64,000 nucleotides of DNA from Zymomonas mobilis (lineage in GTDB: Bacteria > Pseudomonadota > Alphaproteobacteria > Sphingomonadales > Sphingomonadaceae). Under the pieces are notes generated by a model. That model saw only the letters and a program-made list of their open reading frames with translations. It was not told where the DNA came from and searched no databases. Positions 9,991-19,549 of the stretch are shown here, piece after piece; position 1 is the first letter of the stretch, and each line of letters starts with the position of its first letter. The position numbers and the translations under genes are program-made. The stretch is taken from the NCBI RefSeq assembly GCF_006715975.1, contig NZ_VFOF01000001.1, positions 878,001 to 942,000 on the forward strand, in the 5' to 3' direction.

Positions 9991-10027
9991 TAGAAAAGGC
10001 GCAGTTACTGACACTGCGCCTTTTCTA
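9991..10027 (+). terminator. Intrinsic terminator of the dehydrogenase operon
   Basis: A perfect 15 bp stem (TAGAAAAGGCGCAGT, 9991-10005, with its complement at 10013-10027) closes a 7 nt loop. The GC-rich GGCGCAGT core is followed by TTTT, as expected of a Rho-independent terminator, and it lies 18 bp after the cytochrome stop codon. The symmetry lets it work in both directions. Confidence 0.9.
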
Positions 10028-10159
10028 GAAGTTGGAATATAGAGCCATGCCTTGATTTTTGATAGATAATTTTAATTGATTTGATGATTGTAATATAATC
10101 ATATTGTTTTTTTAAAAAATAATTGCAAACTTATTTGAAATAATATTCAATGCAAAATT

Positions 10160-10500
10160 ATGAAAAAAAATAACCATCTTTTTATTTTTTACTTTAGCTG
10201 CTTGTGCGAGCTCTAATCTTCCAAATAAGATCAACGGAAAATATTATTGGAGCAATGATCATTTCTGTAAAAAAATACAAAGCGTATACAGACGATGTGA
10301 TCGAGTGTTCGGATAAAAAAGGCAGGCATGTCAATTATAGATCTGCAATGAGTAATTCGGAATATCAAATTTACTACAACAGATGGCTGGCTTCAGCATC
10401 AAGATCCAAAGCAGGATTTGAACAGCAATCTGTCCCGTCGCAGAATAATTATCTGTATCCTACTCAATACCCTGCATATTCAGGCAGTACTCACCCCTAA
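10160..10500 (+). pseudogene. Small lipoprotein gene broken by two frameshifts in A runs
   Basis: No intact gene fits here, but a composite one does. From the ATG at 10160, removing one A from the A8 run (10163-10170) gives MKKITIFLFFTLAAC, a lipoprotein signal peptide with an LAAC lipobox, continuing to NGKYYWSNDHFCKK. Removing one A from the A7 run (10269-10275) then joins the frame that reads YKAYTDDVIECSDKKG and ends at 10500. The rebuilt product has about 112 residues with a Tyr/Ser/Gln-rich tail. The long frame usually predicted here (from 10204) lacks the signal and starts inside the gene. Either the gene is decayed or slippage-controlled, or the sequence has two errors. No family is recognised. 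Confidence 0.5.
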
Positions 10501-10749
10501 TAATTTCTGTACTATTGGGGAGATCGAAATAATTTTTATAATTTAGAATTACTTTACTTTCGAGCCTTGGTCGAGTTCTGTTTCGGGGCTTAAAAAATGT
10601 TTTGGTTTCATTGGGCCTTCGTTCGAAATTATAGAGAGTGCTAAGCCTTTCAGATTTTTTGTGTATTTTTCTTAAATTTTTCTATTTCATTCACTTCTCT
10701 CTTTTCTGTTATTGAATGTCGCGAAAAGAGAAGGTAAATCCCTATTTTG

Positions 10750-11709
10750 ATGTCGCTTAATTTACCTTTCCCCCATCGCCATTTACTTGGTATCGCGCCG
10801 CTTACGGCTCCTGAAATCCTTTTTCTGCTCGATGAAGCGGAACGCTGGGTTGCCCTTAATCGGGCGGCGGCTGTCAAACATGATGACAGTTTAGCTGGTT
10901 TGACCCAGATTAACGCTTTTTTCGAAAATTCAACCCGAACGCTGCTGTCTTTCGAGATCGCCGGAAAACGCTTGGGAGCAGATGTAGTGAACATGGCTGT
11001 GGCACAGTCCAGTGTCAAAAAAGGCGAAACGCTGATTGATACGGCGGTTACCCTTGATGCCATGCATGCCGATATGTTGGTTATTCGCCATCAGGCTTCG
11101 GGTGCTGTCCAGCTTATTGCTGATAAAGTCGATTGTCCGGTTTTGAATGCTGGTGACGGCCAGCATGAGCATCCCACGCAGGCTTTATTAGATGCATTGA
11201 CTATTCGTCGTCGGAAGGGACGCATTGAAAGGCTGGTTATCGCTATCTGTGGCGATATTATGCATAGCCGTGTTGCCCGCTCAGATATTATTTCCCTACA
11301 AAAATTGGGGGCGCATGTCCGTATTGTAGGTCCTTCAACATTAATTCCACCGCATATCGAAGCCTTAGGCGTCGAAATTTTTCATGATTTGGATAAAGCC
11401 ATTGCAGGGGCGGACGTCGTTATGATGTTGCGATTGCAAACCGAAAGAATGGCAGGCGGTTTCATTCCTTCCTTGCGCGAATATCATGCTTTGTTTGGCT
11501 TGACGGTCGAAAAACTAAAATTAGCCGCCGAGGATGTGCTGGTTATGCATCCTGGCCCGTTGAATCGCGGTGTTGAAATCGATTCTGCTGTTGCTGATGA
11601 TCTGAAATATTCGGCCATCACAGAACAGGTTGAAATGGGTGTTGCCATGCGGATGGCCTGTCTTGATGTGCTTACTCGCCAGAGACGCGGAGTGAAAGGT
11701 TGGGCATGA
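10750..11709 (+). CDS. pyrB: Aspartate carbamoyltransferase catalytic subunit
   Basis: Makes N-carbamoyl-L-aspartate from carbamoyl phosphate and aspartate, the committed step of pyrimidine synthesis. About 319 residues. The carbamoyl phosphate motif FENSTRT, the second-site motif [15 protein letters not shown], an [14 protein letters not shown] segment, and a terminal [13 protein letters not shown] are all visible. The open frame begins with a TTG one codon earlier; the ATG at 10750 is chosen. Its stop overlaps the ATG of the dihydroorotase-like gene (ATGA), so the two are coupled. No regulatory subunit pyrI is present, which fits the class of enzyme that pairs with a dihydroorotase-like protein. 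Confidence 0.96.
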   Translation: MSLNLPFPHRHLLGIAPLTAPEILFLLDEAERWVALNRAAAVKHDDSLAGLTQINAFFENSTRTLLSFEIAGKRLGADVVNMAVAQSSVKKGETLIDTAVTLDAMHADMLVIRHQASGAVQLIADKVDCPVLNAGDGQHEHPTQALLDALTIRRRKGRIERLVIAICGDIMHSRVARSDIISLQKLGAHVRIVGPSTLIPPHIEALGVEIFHDLDKAIAGADVVMMLRLQTERMAGGFIPSLREYHALFGLTVEKLKLAAEDVLVMHPGPLNRGVEIDSAVADDLKYSAITEQVEMGVAMRMACLDVLTRQRRGVKGWA

Positions 11710-12932
11710 GTTTAATCGCAATTATAAACGGCAGATTGATCGATCCGGCTGCCAAAAATATCTATGCTGGCGGCTTGCTCATCAAAGACGGGCGAATTGC
11801 AGCCTGTGGCGATATTGACCCAAAGGGTGCTGATACAATTATTGATGCCGAAGGCGGTTATATCGCACCGGCCATTATTGATCCGACAGTTTTTTCTGTT
11901 GATGCTCCAGCCTTTATAAAAGGGGGAATTACCCGCGTCGCTTTGATGCCCGATCAGTCGCCGGCTTTGGATGAGGCTACTTTGATTAAGCGCGCTAAGG
12001 AATCCGGTGGTGATGCAGTCGAGGTTTATCCTTTAGCGGCAGGTAGTCGTTGCCTTGAAGGACAGGAATTGGCCGAAATCGGCCTGATGAAAAAGGCAGG
12101 CGCCAAGGCGGTTGCAACGGGGCGGCAGTGGATTGCTGATTCTGGCCTAATGTATCGCTTGCTTGATTATGCCGCTTCGTTGGATTTGACTGTTATCAGC
12201 CATGCCGAAGATGGTGGGCTAACTAAAGGATGTGTTGCAACAGAAGGCTTGATGGCCAGCCGTCTCGGTTTACGGGCGGCTCCTGCTGTAGCAGAAGCTA
12301 TCGTTGTGGCTCGTGATCTGATGTTGGCTGAAGAAACGGGCTGCAAAATCCATTTCGCCCAACTGACGACGAAGAAAAGTTTTGATCTGATACGGCAGGC
12401 CAAAAAACGTGGTATCAAGGTGACGGTCGGGATTAATCCGGCTTATCTGTTGTTATCTGATCGGCATATTGAAGATTTCCGCACTTTTGCCCGTTTATCT
12501 CCACCTTTGCGGAGTGAAGAGGATCGTTTAGCATCAATAGAAGCTATACAGGACGGTGTGATTGATGTGTTTTGTTCTGCCCATGATCCGCGAGGCGCCG
12601 AAGATAAGCGTCTACCCTTTATTGATGCCAAACCTGGTATGGCAGGGGCTGAAACACTTCTCTCCGCTGCTGTAGAATTGGTGCGTGAGTGTATTATTGA
12701 TTTTTTCAGCTTGATGAAATTGCTGTCTGGGAATGCTGCTCAATTATTGGGCTGCCAAGGCGGTTCTTTATCTGTGGGTGAAGAAGCGGATATCATCATT
12801 TTTGATGCTAATCGTGAATGGCAGCTTGATAGTGCAAAAATGGCTGCGAAGGCAGGCAATTCACCTTTTGATGGTCGGATGATGCGAGGAAAAGTGACCC
12901 ACACGATCAAAGGTGGTTACGTTCTGTTGTAG
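11706..12932 (+). CDS. pyrC: Dihydroorotase-like protein, probably non-catalytic partner of PyrB
   Basis: 408 residues in the amidohydrolase fold of class I dihydroorotases. Its ATG overlaps the pyrB stop. The first metal-binding motif, normally HxH in a DxHxHLREPG block, is replaced by [10 protein letters not shown] (about residues 57-66). HAEDG, a His in CKIHFAQL and an AHDPRGAED block remain. Loss of HxH makes dihydroorotase activity unlikely. In several proteobacteria such a protein (PyrC', PyrX) is needed to assemble aspartate carbamoyltransferase, which fits the pyrB coupling. A true dihydroorotase would then be encoded elsewhere. It may nevertheless be annotated simply as pyrC. Confidence 0.85.
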   Translation: MSLIAIINGRLIDPAAKNIYAGGLLIKDGRIAACGDIDPKGADTIIDAEGGYIAPAIIDPTVFSVDAPAFIKGGITRVALMPDQSPALDEATLIKRAKESGGDAVEVYPLAAGSRCLEGQELAEIGLMKKAGAKAVATGRQWIADSGLMYRLLDYAASLDLTVISHAEDGGLTKGCVATEGLMASRLGLRAAPAVAEAIVVARDLMLAEETGCKIHFAQLTTKKSFDLIRQAKKRGIKVTVGINPAYLLLSDRHIEDFRTFARLSPPLRSEEDRLASIEAIQDGVIDVFCSAHDPRGAEDKRLPFIDAKPGMAGAETLLSAAVELVRECIIDFFSLMKLLSGNAAQLLGCQGGSLSVGEEADIIIFDANREWQLDSAKMAAKAGNSPFDGRMMRGKVTHTIKGGYVLL

Positions 12933-12958
12933 GCTTTCAATGGTATAAATGTCAGAGA

Positions 12959-12991
12959 GGCAGGGATGGCTTGGTTGTCCCTGCCATTTTT
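12959..12991 (+). terminator. Intrinsic terminator of pyrB-pyrC
   Basis: An 8 bp stem GGCAGGGA / TCCCTGCC (12959-12966 and 12978-12985) with an 11 nt loop is followed by ATTTTTA, 26 bp after the pyrC stop. Confidence 0.8.
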
Positions 12992-13083
12992 ACATAATGG
13001 GTGTTTTTTCGAAGAGATATTACCCCAACATTTGGCTAGAATAGGTCTCTACCTGTGAGATACTCGCTTGAAAGAGCACTTAC

Positions 13084-13121
13084 ACGAACTGCCAGATAAA
13101 TTTGATTATCCGGCAGTTCGT
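13084..13121. terminator. Hairpin downstream of the prolyl oligopeptidase gene
   Basis: ACGAACTGCC (13084-13093) pairs with GGCAGTTCGT (13112-13121), and the inner GATAA / TTATC bases extend the stem past one mismatch, giving about 15 bp. It sits 13 bp beyond the stop of the minus-strand peptidase gene and is probably its transcript end, although no clear T run follows on either strand. Confidence 0.5.
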
Positions 13122-13134
13122 ATAGAACCCAATA

Positions 13135-15240
13135 TTACATCAATTTACGATATAAATAGGTCATAGTTAAAGCCTGTGTTCTAGCGGTTTGTTTTAAATC
13201 CGCACCGGAACCATGGCCGCCCTCGGTATTCTCATAATAGAAAAAGGGCAGCTTCATTTCTTCCATACGCGCTGCAAATTTGCGGGCATGTTGAGGCCCA
13301 ACCCGATCATCTTTTGTAGTTGTGAAGATGAAGGGCTCTGGGTATTTTATGCCCTGTTTCAGGTTATGATAAGGAGAGACTCGTTCCCAAAAGGCTTTAA
13401 CTTTGGGATCTTGATTAACATCGCCATATTCACCTTGCCATGAGGCACCGGCAGCAATTTTTGATATTCTTATCATATCAAGTAATGGCACCTGAATAAC
13501 AACCGCGTTCCAAAGCTCTGGATGCTGGGTCATTTCAACGCCCATAAGTAGACCACCATTAGAACCGCCTTGGATACCGAGATGTCGAGGCGAGGTTATT
13601 TTTCTGGTAATTAGATCCTTGGCAACTGATGAAAAATCATCATAGACGATTTGTCTTTTTGTGCCGAGACCCGCTTCATGCCAAGCTGGGCCAAATTCGC
13701 CGCCACCACGTATGTTCGCAAGGACGAATGCGCCGCCTTTTTCAAGCCACAGCTTTCCTATCATGGCAGAATAGTAAGGCGTCCGACTTACCTGAAAACC
13801 ACCATAAGCCGTCATTAAAGTCGGCATAGTCCCATCATATTTAATATCTTTCCGGTGGACGACAAAATAGGGGATTTTCGTGCCATCTGTAGAGGTTGCC
13901 TCAAGCTGTTCAACGACGTCTTTTGATGCATCAAATTGTGAAGGTAAGGTTTTTATAGTTTCGATATTATTTTTATGGGTATCAGCCAGATAGACAGTGG
14001 AAGGTGTCAAAAATCCACTAACCTCAATAAAAGCAAGGTCAGATTGGCTGTCAGTTGAACCGAATTCAACCGCTAATTTATCTGGCAAGGGCAGAGTCTC
14101 TTTTACCCATTGACCGTTTGCTGCCGGAGTAAAGGCGATTGCCCGACCTTGAACATTATCAAGGATTGAAATGAGCAGCTGGTTTTTTGTCGAGGCTATA
14201 CCGTTAAAGGCTTCTCGTGCGTTGGGTTGCCAAACAAGATGCGCATTTAGCGTATCTGGCGATTCTAATACATTGTTGAGATCGATGGAGATGATCGAAC
14301 CAGCTGTAAAAAGATTTGAGCCATTTTTCCATGCTTCATCAAGAGAAAGAATAACGCGACCAGCCACCAATTCAACGACACTTACTTTATCAGGAATGGG
14401 AAGTTGTTTTGCGCCATTGCGTGTAAGTACAAAGCTTTGATGGTGAAAGGTATCTATCGGACGTTCGATGACTGTTAACTGATGGTTCTGGCCATCGTGG
14501 AATGTCGTCGGTGAAACGCCATAACCCCCGTCATCTTTGCTCCCCCGATAGACTTCTTGTGCTTCAGAAAGAGATTGACCTCGGGTGAGGCGCTTGACGA
14601 TAAAAGGATAACCGGAATTCGTTAGATCTGCGCTTGTCCAATCCGTAGCTATGAGAAGATGATCTTTATCTTCCCATGCAACACGGTGTTTTCCACGGGG
14701 AAGACTAAATCCGTTTTTCACGAAGTTATTGGTTCTAAGATCGAATTCGCGCAATTCGACCGCATCTTCACCCCCATCGGACAGGGCGATCAAGCAAATC
14801 TGCTGATCTGGTTGTAAGCAATCAATACCATGCAATACCCAACTTTTACCTTCAGCCTTACCCAAGGCATCAATATCAAGAACAGGTACCCAGTGAGGCG
14901 TGGCGTTACGATAATCCTGTAAAGTGGTTTTACGCCATAAGCCGCGAAGATGGTCGCTATCCTGCCAAAAATTATAGATTTCGCCATGCAGAAAACTTGG
15001 CATTGGAATGCGATCTTTGGCTGACCCGATGGCTAAGGCTTCATTATAAAGCGTATTGTAGCGAGTGTCAGATTCCAAAATTTTTGCGCTTGTTTCGTTA
15101 TGGCTTCTGACCCATTCCATCGCTCGTGGCGAGGAAAATTCTTCCAGCCAAATATAAGGATCACTATTCGATAAAGTCGAAGCCATCGCTGGGATAGAGG
15201 CCATTGAGGCCATCAACAAAGCGGGTAAAGTATAGCGCAT
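13135..15240 (-). CDS. Secreted prolyl oligopeptidase family serine peptidase (S9A)
   Basis: About 701 residues: a seven-bladed beta-propeller N-terminal half and a C-terminal alpha/beta hydrolase. The catalytic triad can be placed at Ser560 (GGSNGG), the Asp of DDRVGP (about 644) and His676 (GGHGSG). Residues 1-21 form a signal peptide ending AMAS, so it acts in the periplasm or outside. The frame could start 6 codons earlier at a TTG, but the ATG at 15240 has a GGGGGG ribosome site 9 bases before it. It cleaves after proline in short peptides. It stands alone, with no operon partner. Confidence 0.93.
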   Translation of the reverse strand: MRYTLPALLMASMASIPAMASTLSNSDPYIWLEEFSSPRAMEWVRSHNETSAKILESDTRYNTLYNEALAIGSAKDRIPMPSFLHGEIYNFWQDSDHLRGLWRKTTLQDYRNATPHWVPVLDIDALGKAEGKSWVLHGIDCLQPDQQICLIALSDGGEDAVELREFDLRTNNFVKNGFSLPRGKHRVAWEDKDHLLIATDWTSADLTNSGYPFIVKRLTRGQSLSEAQEVYRGSKDDGGYGVSPTTFHDGQNHQLTVIERPIDTFHHQSFVLTRNGAKQLPIPDKVSVVELVAGRVILSLDEAWKNGSNLFTAGSIISIDLNNVLESPDTLNAHLVWQPNAREAFNGIASTKNQLLISILDNVQGRAIAFTPAANGQWVKETLPLPDKLAVEFGSTDSQSDLAFIEVSGFLTPSTVYLADTHKNNIETIKTLPSQFDASKDVVEQLEATSTDGTKIPYFVVHRKDIKYDGTMPTLMTAYGGFQVSRTPYYSAMIGKLWLEKGGAFVLANIRGGGEFGPAWHEAGLGTKRQIVYDDFSSVAKDLITRKITSPRHLGIQGGSNGGLLMGVEMTQHPELWNAVVIQVPLLDMIRISKIAAGASWQGEYGDVNQDPKVKAFWERVSPYHNLKQGIKYPEPFIFTTTKDDRVGPQHARKFAARMEEMKLPFFYYENTEGGHGSGADLKQTARTQALTMTYLYRKLM

Positions 15241-15887
15241 GGATATTATGCCCCCCAATCAATTTTCCAGAAGAAATATAGACATAATTTCTTCATTGTC
15301 TAAAATTTCCTGATCATCGAGAACTAAGCTGAAATCAGTTCAATTCGATGCCCCGTTATTGCGCCTAGTTGTAGAAAAAAGCGGCTTTTTTGGTTTTATC
15401 TTAAAGTCTAATTATCTGTGTAACATGATGATAATTTTCAGTATCAACAACCTAATGGCATACAGCAATACGAGTAGGGCGACTTGGAACCCGTTTTATC
15501 TTGCATATTTTTTGCGGAAGCGTGTTCGTTGTGCTTATCGGTATAGGTAAAATCGGCGGAGGCGGTTGTTCGCTATCTATTCCTGCAAACAGAAACAACA
15601 AAGGAATTATCATAAAGCCTCATGTTATTTTAAAAATAGACCATACATATGTGGTCTATACATGTTATAACATAACACGAGCAAGCAATTATAAAAACAG
15701 TTTTTTGACTATAAACGTTATTAATAGTGAAGGCTGATCGGCAGATTGAAGGGTAAAATAATCTTTTATTTTTAATAAAGGGTAAGTTTGGATGATCTTG
15801 CCGGAAAAGACCGTTTTGTCTCAGATTCTGATAAAAAACGGTTATTGCCCCTGATATTTCTTCAAGGGCAATAATTAGTCGATTTTT
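15241..15887. other. Intergenic stretch without a convincing gene
   Basis: About 650 bp between two minus-strand genes. Open frames of 63 and 78 codons on the plus strand (15359-15550 and 15501-15737) overlap each other, have no good ribosome site and show no recognisable domain, so they are not called. The stretch holds an 8 bp inverted repeat (ATAGACCA / TGGTCTAT, 15636-15659, 8 bp spacer) and, at its right end, the terminator of the SDR gene. Confidence 0.5.
15832..15874 (-). terminator. Intrinsic terminator of the SDR gene
   Basis: A 9 bp stem TTATTGCCC / GGGCAATAA (15842-15850 and 15866-15874) with a 15 nt loop lies 14 bp beyond the SDR stop. Read on the minus strand it is followed by a T6 run. 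Confidence 0.75.
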
Positions 15888-16673
15888 TTATAAAATCGTC
15901 GGAATGATACCGCCTTCAAGACGGATTGCGGCTCCGTTTGTGATAGCTCCAAAAGGACTGGAAAGCAGAGCGACTTGTGCCGCAATTTCAGCTGGGTCAC
16001 AGCGACGTTGCAACAAGGAAAGGGGGCGCATAGTTTTGAAAAACTCGGCTTCCATTTCTTCTTCAGATGCATTTTTATTCGCAATGGCAGCTTTAATAAA
16101 TGCAGTGCTGCCTTCCGATTTTGTGGGTCCTGGTAAAATCGTATTGACGGTCACGCCCGTGCCTTTTGTCTCTTCCGCCAATCCGCGAGAAATAGCTAAT
16201 TGCGCTGTTTTCGTCATCGCATAGTGGATGGTATCCCCCGGTGTCACCACACCGCATTCACTCGAAACAAAAATGATCCGCCCCCAGTTTTTTTCGATCA
16301 TTTTCGGAAAATAATAACGGGACAGCCGAACGCCACTCATCACATTAACTTCAAAAATATGATGCCATTCATCATCAGTAATATCAGAGAAAGCTTTCGG
16401 TTCAAATATACCCAAATTATTGATCAGGATATCGACTTCCGGCACAGATTTCGCGAGAACATCGATACCATCGGGGCTACCCGCATCTGTTAAAACGGCT
16501 TGAACTTTGTCTTGAGATGGAAAGGTTTTGAGAGCTGCATCAAGTTTTGCCTGACTACGGCCACAAATAACAACATTAGCCCCTTCGGCAATGAATCTTT
16601 GCGCGATGGCGAGACCAATACCGGAAGTTGAACCGGTAACAAGGGCTGTTTTACCTGTTAATTGTAAGTCCAT
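15888..16673 (-). CDS. Short-chain dehydrogenase/reductase (SDR) family oxidoreductase
   Basis: 261 residues with the classical SDR layout. The NAD(P) motif TGSTSGIG is at residues 13-20, NNLG at 85-88, and the catalytic set is Ser137/138, Tyr151 and Lys155 (YAMTK). CGRS after the second beta strand suggests NADP(H) may be preferred, but this is uncertain. The family is too broad to name a substrate; the sequence resembles 3-oxoacyl-reductase-like SDRs of unknown role. It is a single gene with its own terminator. Confidence 0.88.
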   Translation of the reverse strand: MDLQLTGKTALVTGSTSGIGLAIAQRFIAEGANVVICGRSQAKLDAALKTFPSQDKVQAVLTDAGSPDGIDVLAKSVPEVDILINNLGIFEPKAFSDITDDEWHHIFEVNVMSGVRLSRYYFPKMIEKNWGRIIFVSSECGVVTPGDTIHYAMTKTAQLAISRGLAEETKGTGVTVNTILPGPTKSEGSTAFIKAAIANKNASEEEMEAEFFKTMRPLSLLQRRCDPAEIAAQVALLSSPFGAITNGAAIRLEGGIIPTIL

Positions 16674-16979
16674 AAAAGGCTCCTTTCCTAAAGCATTTTT
16701 ATATAGCGTAAGCAGGTCATCCTCATTTAAAAAACGAGAATAGAGCCTCCCCTAAAGGGATTATAAGAAGTGTATTTTTGATAGGTAATTTAAAAAATTG
16801 TGGAATATCACGATAATGAAAAGAAAATTAAATTTAATAAAAATTCTATTGAATTTATGATTTTCACTTAAGATAACAATTCAATTTTTATTAAATTATT
16901 TTCAATAACAAAAAGGAAAACCATGATTTTAAACATAACGGAAATCCTTTTTATTAAGTAAAATATAAGATTTATTTGA
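16674..16979. other. AT-rich intergenic stretch, nothing identified
   Basis: About 306 bp, strongly AT-rich in its right half, between the NodT gene and the SDR gene, both on the minus strand. No supported open frame was seen. A weak repeat AAAAAGGA / TCCTTTTT (16910-16917 and 16945-16952) close to the NodT stop could form the end of the efflux operon transcript. Confidence 0.4.
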
Positions 16980-18419
16980 CTATTTTTGAATAGGGTGAAT
17001 ATCGTTACTCCAACCACCACCCAGGGCATAATATAAATTAATAGTAGCCATTTGTTGCTGATAAACTGTTTGAATAAGGCTATCGGCCTTGTCAATTTTG
17101 TTTAATCGAGCATCAAGCACATTTTTAAATGTGTGCTTTCCGCCCTGATAGAGTCCTTGCTCGATTGTGGTGTTTTGCGTTGCTGTAGCCAGTGCTTCTG
17201 ACAACTGCTCTATGCGTTGATCTTGGCTTGTCCGTGTCTGATAGGCATTTTCAACTTCAGCTAGGGCAGCCAAAAGTTTTTTATCATAAAGGGCTACGGC
17301 TTCATCAAGCTTGGCATCTTCTAAGGCGATATGGGCATGAACCCGCCCAGCGGTGAAAATTGGAAGATAGCTAGTTAAAGCAATAATTCCGCCCGAATTA
17401 GAAAAACCTGATAGGCCTGAAAAACGAATTCTTCCGTCACCACCAAAAAATTGGAGGCCAAAACGAGGAAGCATATCGGCCTTAGCACTTTTAAGGCGGT
17501 TTAAGGCGGCTGTGATATTATCTTCTGCGGCAGCGACATCGGGCCGACGATGTAAAACGGTGTCCGGTAGTTCTCCCGATGGAGCCGCTGGGGTAATCGA
17601 TTCCGATGATATTTTTATCTGCGCGTTTTCTGGTGAGCGACCACCCAAAATTGCGATATGTCGTACCGATGCGGCAATGGCAGTTTCGATGTCGGGGCGA
17701 TAGCTGTGTAGGATTTTTATCGCTTCATTCAGGCTCTTTATATCGGATAAAGTCGCCTGTCCGGCGTTAAATCTTGCTTGCACATAGCTTTTTAAATTTT
17801 CCAGAATGGCAATGCGCTGGTCAAGGAGTGTCAGCCTTTTACGAAGACATTGTATTTCCGTATAATAACTAGCGACTTCGGCGGCGATTGCCATTTGTAG
17901 TTGATGAAGTTGGGCTTCTTGCCCCAAAACAACGGCCTCGGCAGCTTTCGCATCGGCATGGCGCGCGCCGAAGAGATCCGGCTCCCAAGAGGCTGTCACA
18001 CCCGCGATATGACCAGCCGTTGTCGGATCGCTGGAATCTTGGCTGAAAGCATTGAGATAGCTGTTACGGGAATCCGTACCACCGCCCGCAATATTGCCGG
18101 TTATGCCGATCGTCGGTGATAAAGCCGACCGCGTCATTTTAAATCCGGCTTTTGCTTCCTGAATATGATCGCGGGCAATACGAAGATCGAGATTGGCCTT
18201 CAATGTGTCTTCGATCACTTGCGTCAGATCAGGATCATTCCATGCAAGCCACCATCGCGATATGTCGCTTGGCTGCCCCGCTGTCGCCTGCGAAAATTGA
18301 GCCGGTACGGCGACCTTTGAAGGGGGCACCGGTGTTTTGAATGGCGAACATGCAGCCAGTATGAGGGTGGCGATGAATCCCGAATAAAGGGATGTTTTTT
18401 TGATAAACGTAGGTTTCAT
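16980..18419 (-). CDS. NodT/TolC-family outer membrane efflux lipoprotein
   Basis: 479 residues. The N-terminus is a lipoprotein signal peptide with an LAAC lipobox (Cys about residue 24). Two outer membrane efflux repeats follow, with a PDTVLHRRPDVAAAED segment and a GGGW near the end. It forms the outer membrane exit channel. It is the last gene of a minus-strand operon after HlyD, an ABC fusion and an ABC-2 permease; its ATG overlaps the permease stop by one base. Together they make an export machine spanning the envelope. The partial gene at the window's left edge is a second member of the family. Confidence 0.92.
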   Translation of the reverse strand: MKPTFIKKTSLYSGFIATLILAACSPFKTPVPPSKVAVPAQFSQATAGQPSDISRWWLAWNDPDLTQVIEDTLKANLDLRIARDHIQEAKAGFKMTRSALSPTIGITGNIAGGGTDSRNSYLNAFSQDSSDPTTAGHIAGVTASWEPDLFGARHADAKAAEAVVLGQEAQLHQLQMAIAAEVASYYTEIQCLRKRLTLLDQRIAILENLKSYVQARFNAGQATLSDIKSLNEAIKILHSYRPDIETAIAASVRHIAILGGRSPENAQIKISSESITPAAPSGELPDTVLHRRPDVAAAEDNITAALNRLKSAKADMLPRFGLQFFGGDGRIRFSGLSGFSNSGGIIALTSYLPIFTAGRVHAHIALEDAKLDEAVALYDKKLLAALAEVENAYQTRTSQDQRIEQLSEALATATQNTTIEQGLYQGGKHTFKNVLDARLNKIDKADSLIQTVYQQQMATINLYYALGGGWSNDIHPIQK

Positions 18420-19546
18420 CAGGACTGGCTCGTGAGCATGGAACGGAAACGGATAAGGGCGAATGCAAGAAACAGAGCCCCCGAAGCGATAATAGCAATT
18501 AAAGGCATCGTAATGGCGTCAAAACCGGCACCACGATAAAGAATAGCTTGTGACAGATTGACGAATTGAGTTGTCGGAAGAAAGCGGACAACATCTTGTA
18601 TCTGGGTCGGCATATTTTCGACTGGCGTAGCTGCGCCAGAGAGAAGATAGGCCACAGCATAGACTGGCACGACCAATAGACCGAATTGCGGCATGGTCGG
18701 GGCGACCGTTGCCAACATAATGCCCAAAGCCGTTGCAGAGAATAAATAGAGCAAGGCGCAAAGGGCGAAGAGGATGATTAATCCAGACAAATGGACACCC
18801 AGCCAAAGATGCACCACCAGCCAAAGCGATAGCATGGAGGCAATAAAAATAGCGAAGCCGTTAGCGATAATTTTAGCCATGGCGATCTCGCTGGGGCTGA
18901 CAGGCAAAACGAGCAGATGTTCAATTGTGCCATGTTCTTTTTCACGAATGACGGCCGCACCAACCAGAATGATCGAAAGCATGGTGATGTTAGTGACGAT
19001 TTGCATCACCGACATAAAGGGATAGGATTCTGTGTTGGGGTTGAAATAAATCCTGCTGTTAATCTGGAAAGGGAGTGCCGAGCTGATGGCGGCGAGGGGA
19101 ATCGCTGACTGGATTTCACGGAAAAAAATTTCCGTAAGATAAGCCGTTCCCAATCCCGCCTGCGTCATGGCCGTTGCATCAACCCGAAGTTGTATGGCGG
19201 GTGACCTGCCTGCGAGGACATCCCTTTCAAAATTAGGCGGAATATCAACAGCGAAAATATAATCGCCTTTATCCATGCCATCTTCAGCCTGTTGAGTGTT
19301 TGTCAGGACAGGCGGTTTAAAATAGGGCTGTAAAATTGCATCGCGTAGCCGATTAGAAAGGGTGGAATGGTCATGGTCAATAAAGGCCACGGTCGCATTT
19401 GAGACCTCGACTTTGACGCCATCCGCAACCGCCAAAACACCGCCAGTAAAGGCAAAAATAATAAGGATAATCAGAACCTTGTCACATAAAAGGCTTCTGA
19501 ATTCTTTGGCGCATAAAAGAGCGACATTTATAAACCAACGTCTCAT
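18419..19546 (-). CDS. ABC-2 type transport permease (YhhJ-like)
   Basis: 375 residues: one N-terminal membrane helix, a periplasmic domain of about 140 residues, and a cluster of about five C-terminal helices with the family's REKEHGTIEHLLVLPVSPSEI segment. It is the second permease half for the ABC fusion encoded just upstream (4 bp apart). In enteric bacteria the same three-gene set is yhiI-rbbA-yhhJ. Here a NodT exit protein is added. The transported compound is unknown; hydrophobic drugs or envelope components are typical for this family. Confidence 0.92.
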   Translation of the reverse strand: MRRWFINVALLCAKEFRSLLCDKVLIILIIFAFTGGVLAVADGVKVEVSNATVAFIDHDHSTLSNRLRDAILQPYFKPPVLTNTQQAEDGMDKGDYIFAVDIPPNFERDVLAGRSPAIQLRVDATAMTQAGLGTAYLTEIFFREIQSAIPLAAISSALPFQINSRIYFNPNTESYPFMSVMQIVTNITMLSIILVGAAVIREKEHGTIEHLLVLPVSPSEIAMAKIIANGFAIFIASMLSLWLVVHLWLGVHLSGLIILFALCALLYLFSATALGIMLATVAPTMPQFGLLVVPVYAVAYLLSGAATPVENMPTQIQDVVRFLPTTQFVNLSQAILYRGAGFDAITMPLIAIIASGALFLAFALIRFRSMLTSQS

Positions 19547-19549
19547 CTC

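Noticed and set aside
10204-10500. 98-codon open frame taken as a whole gene
   Set aside because: It starts inside a better composite gene with a lipoprotein signal; its first 25 residues come from the wrong frame.
13084-13121. CRISPR or transposon end suggested by the strong inverted repeat
   Set aside because: Single copy with no repeats, spacers or transposase; placed just after a gene, as a transcript end would be.
15501-15737. 78-codon open frame in the gap between the peptidase and SDR genes
   Set aside because: No ribosome site, non-ATG start, no recognisable sequence, and it overlaps another equally weak frame.
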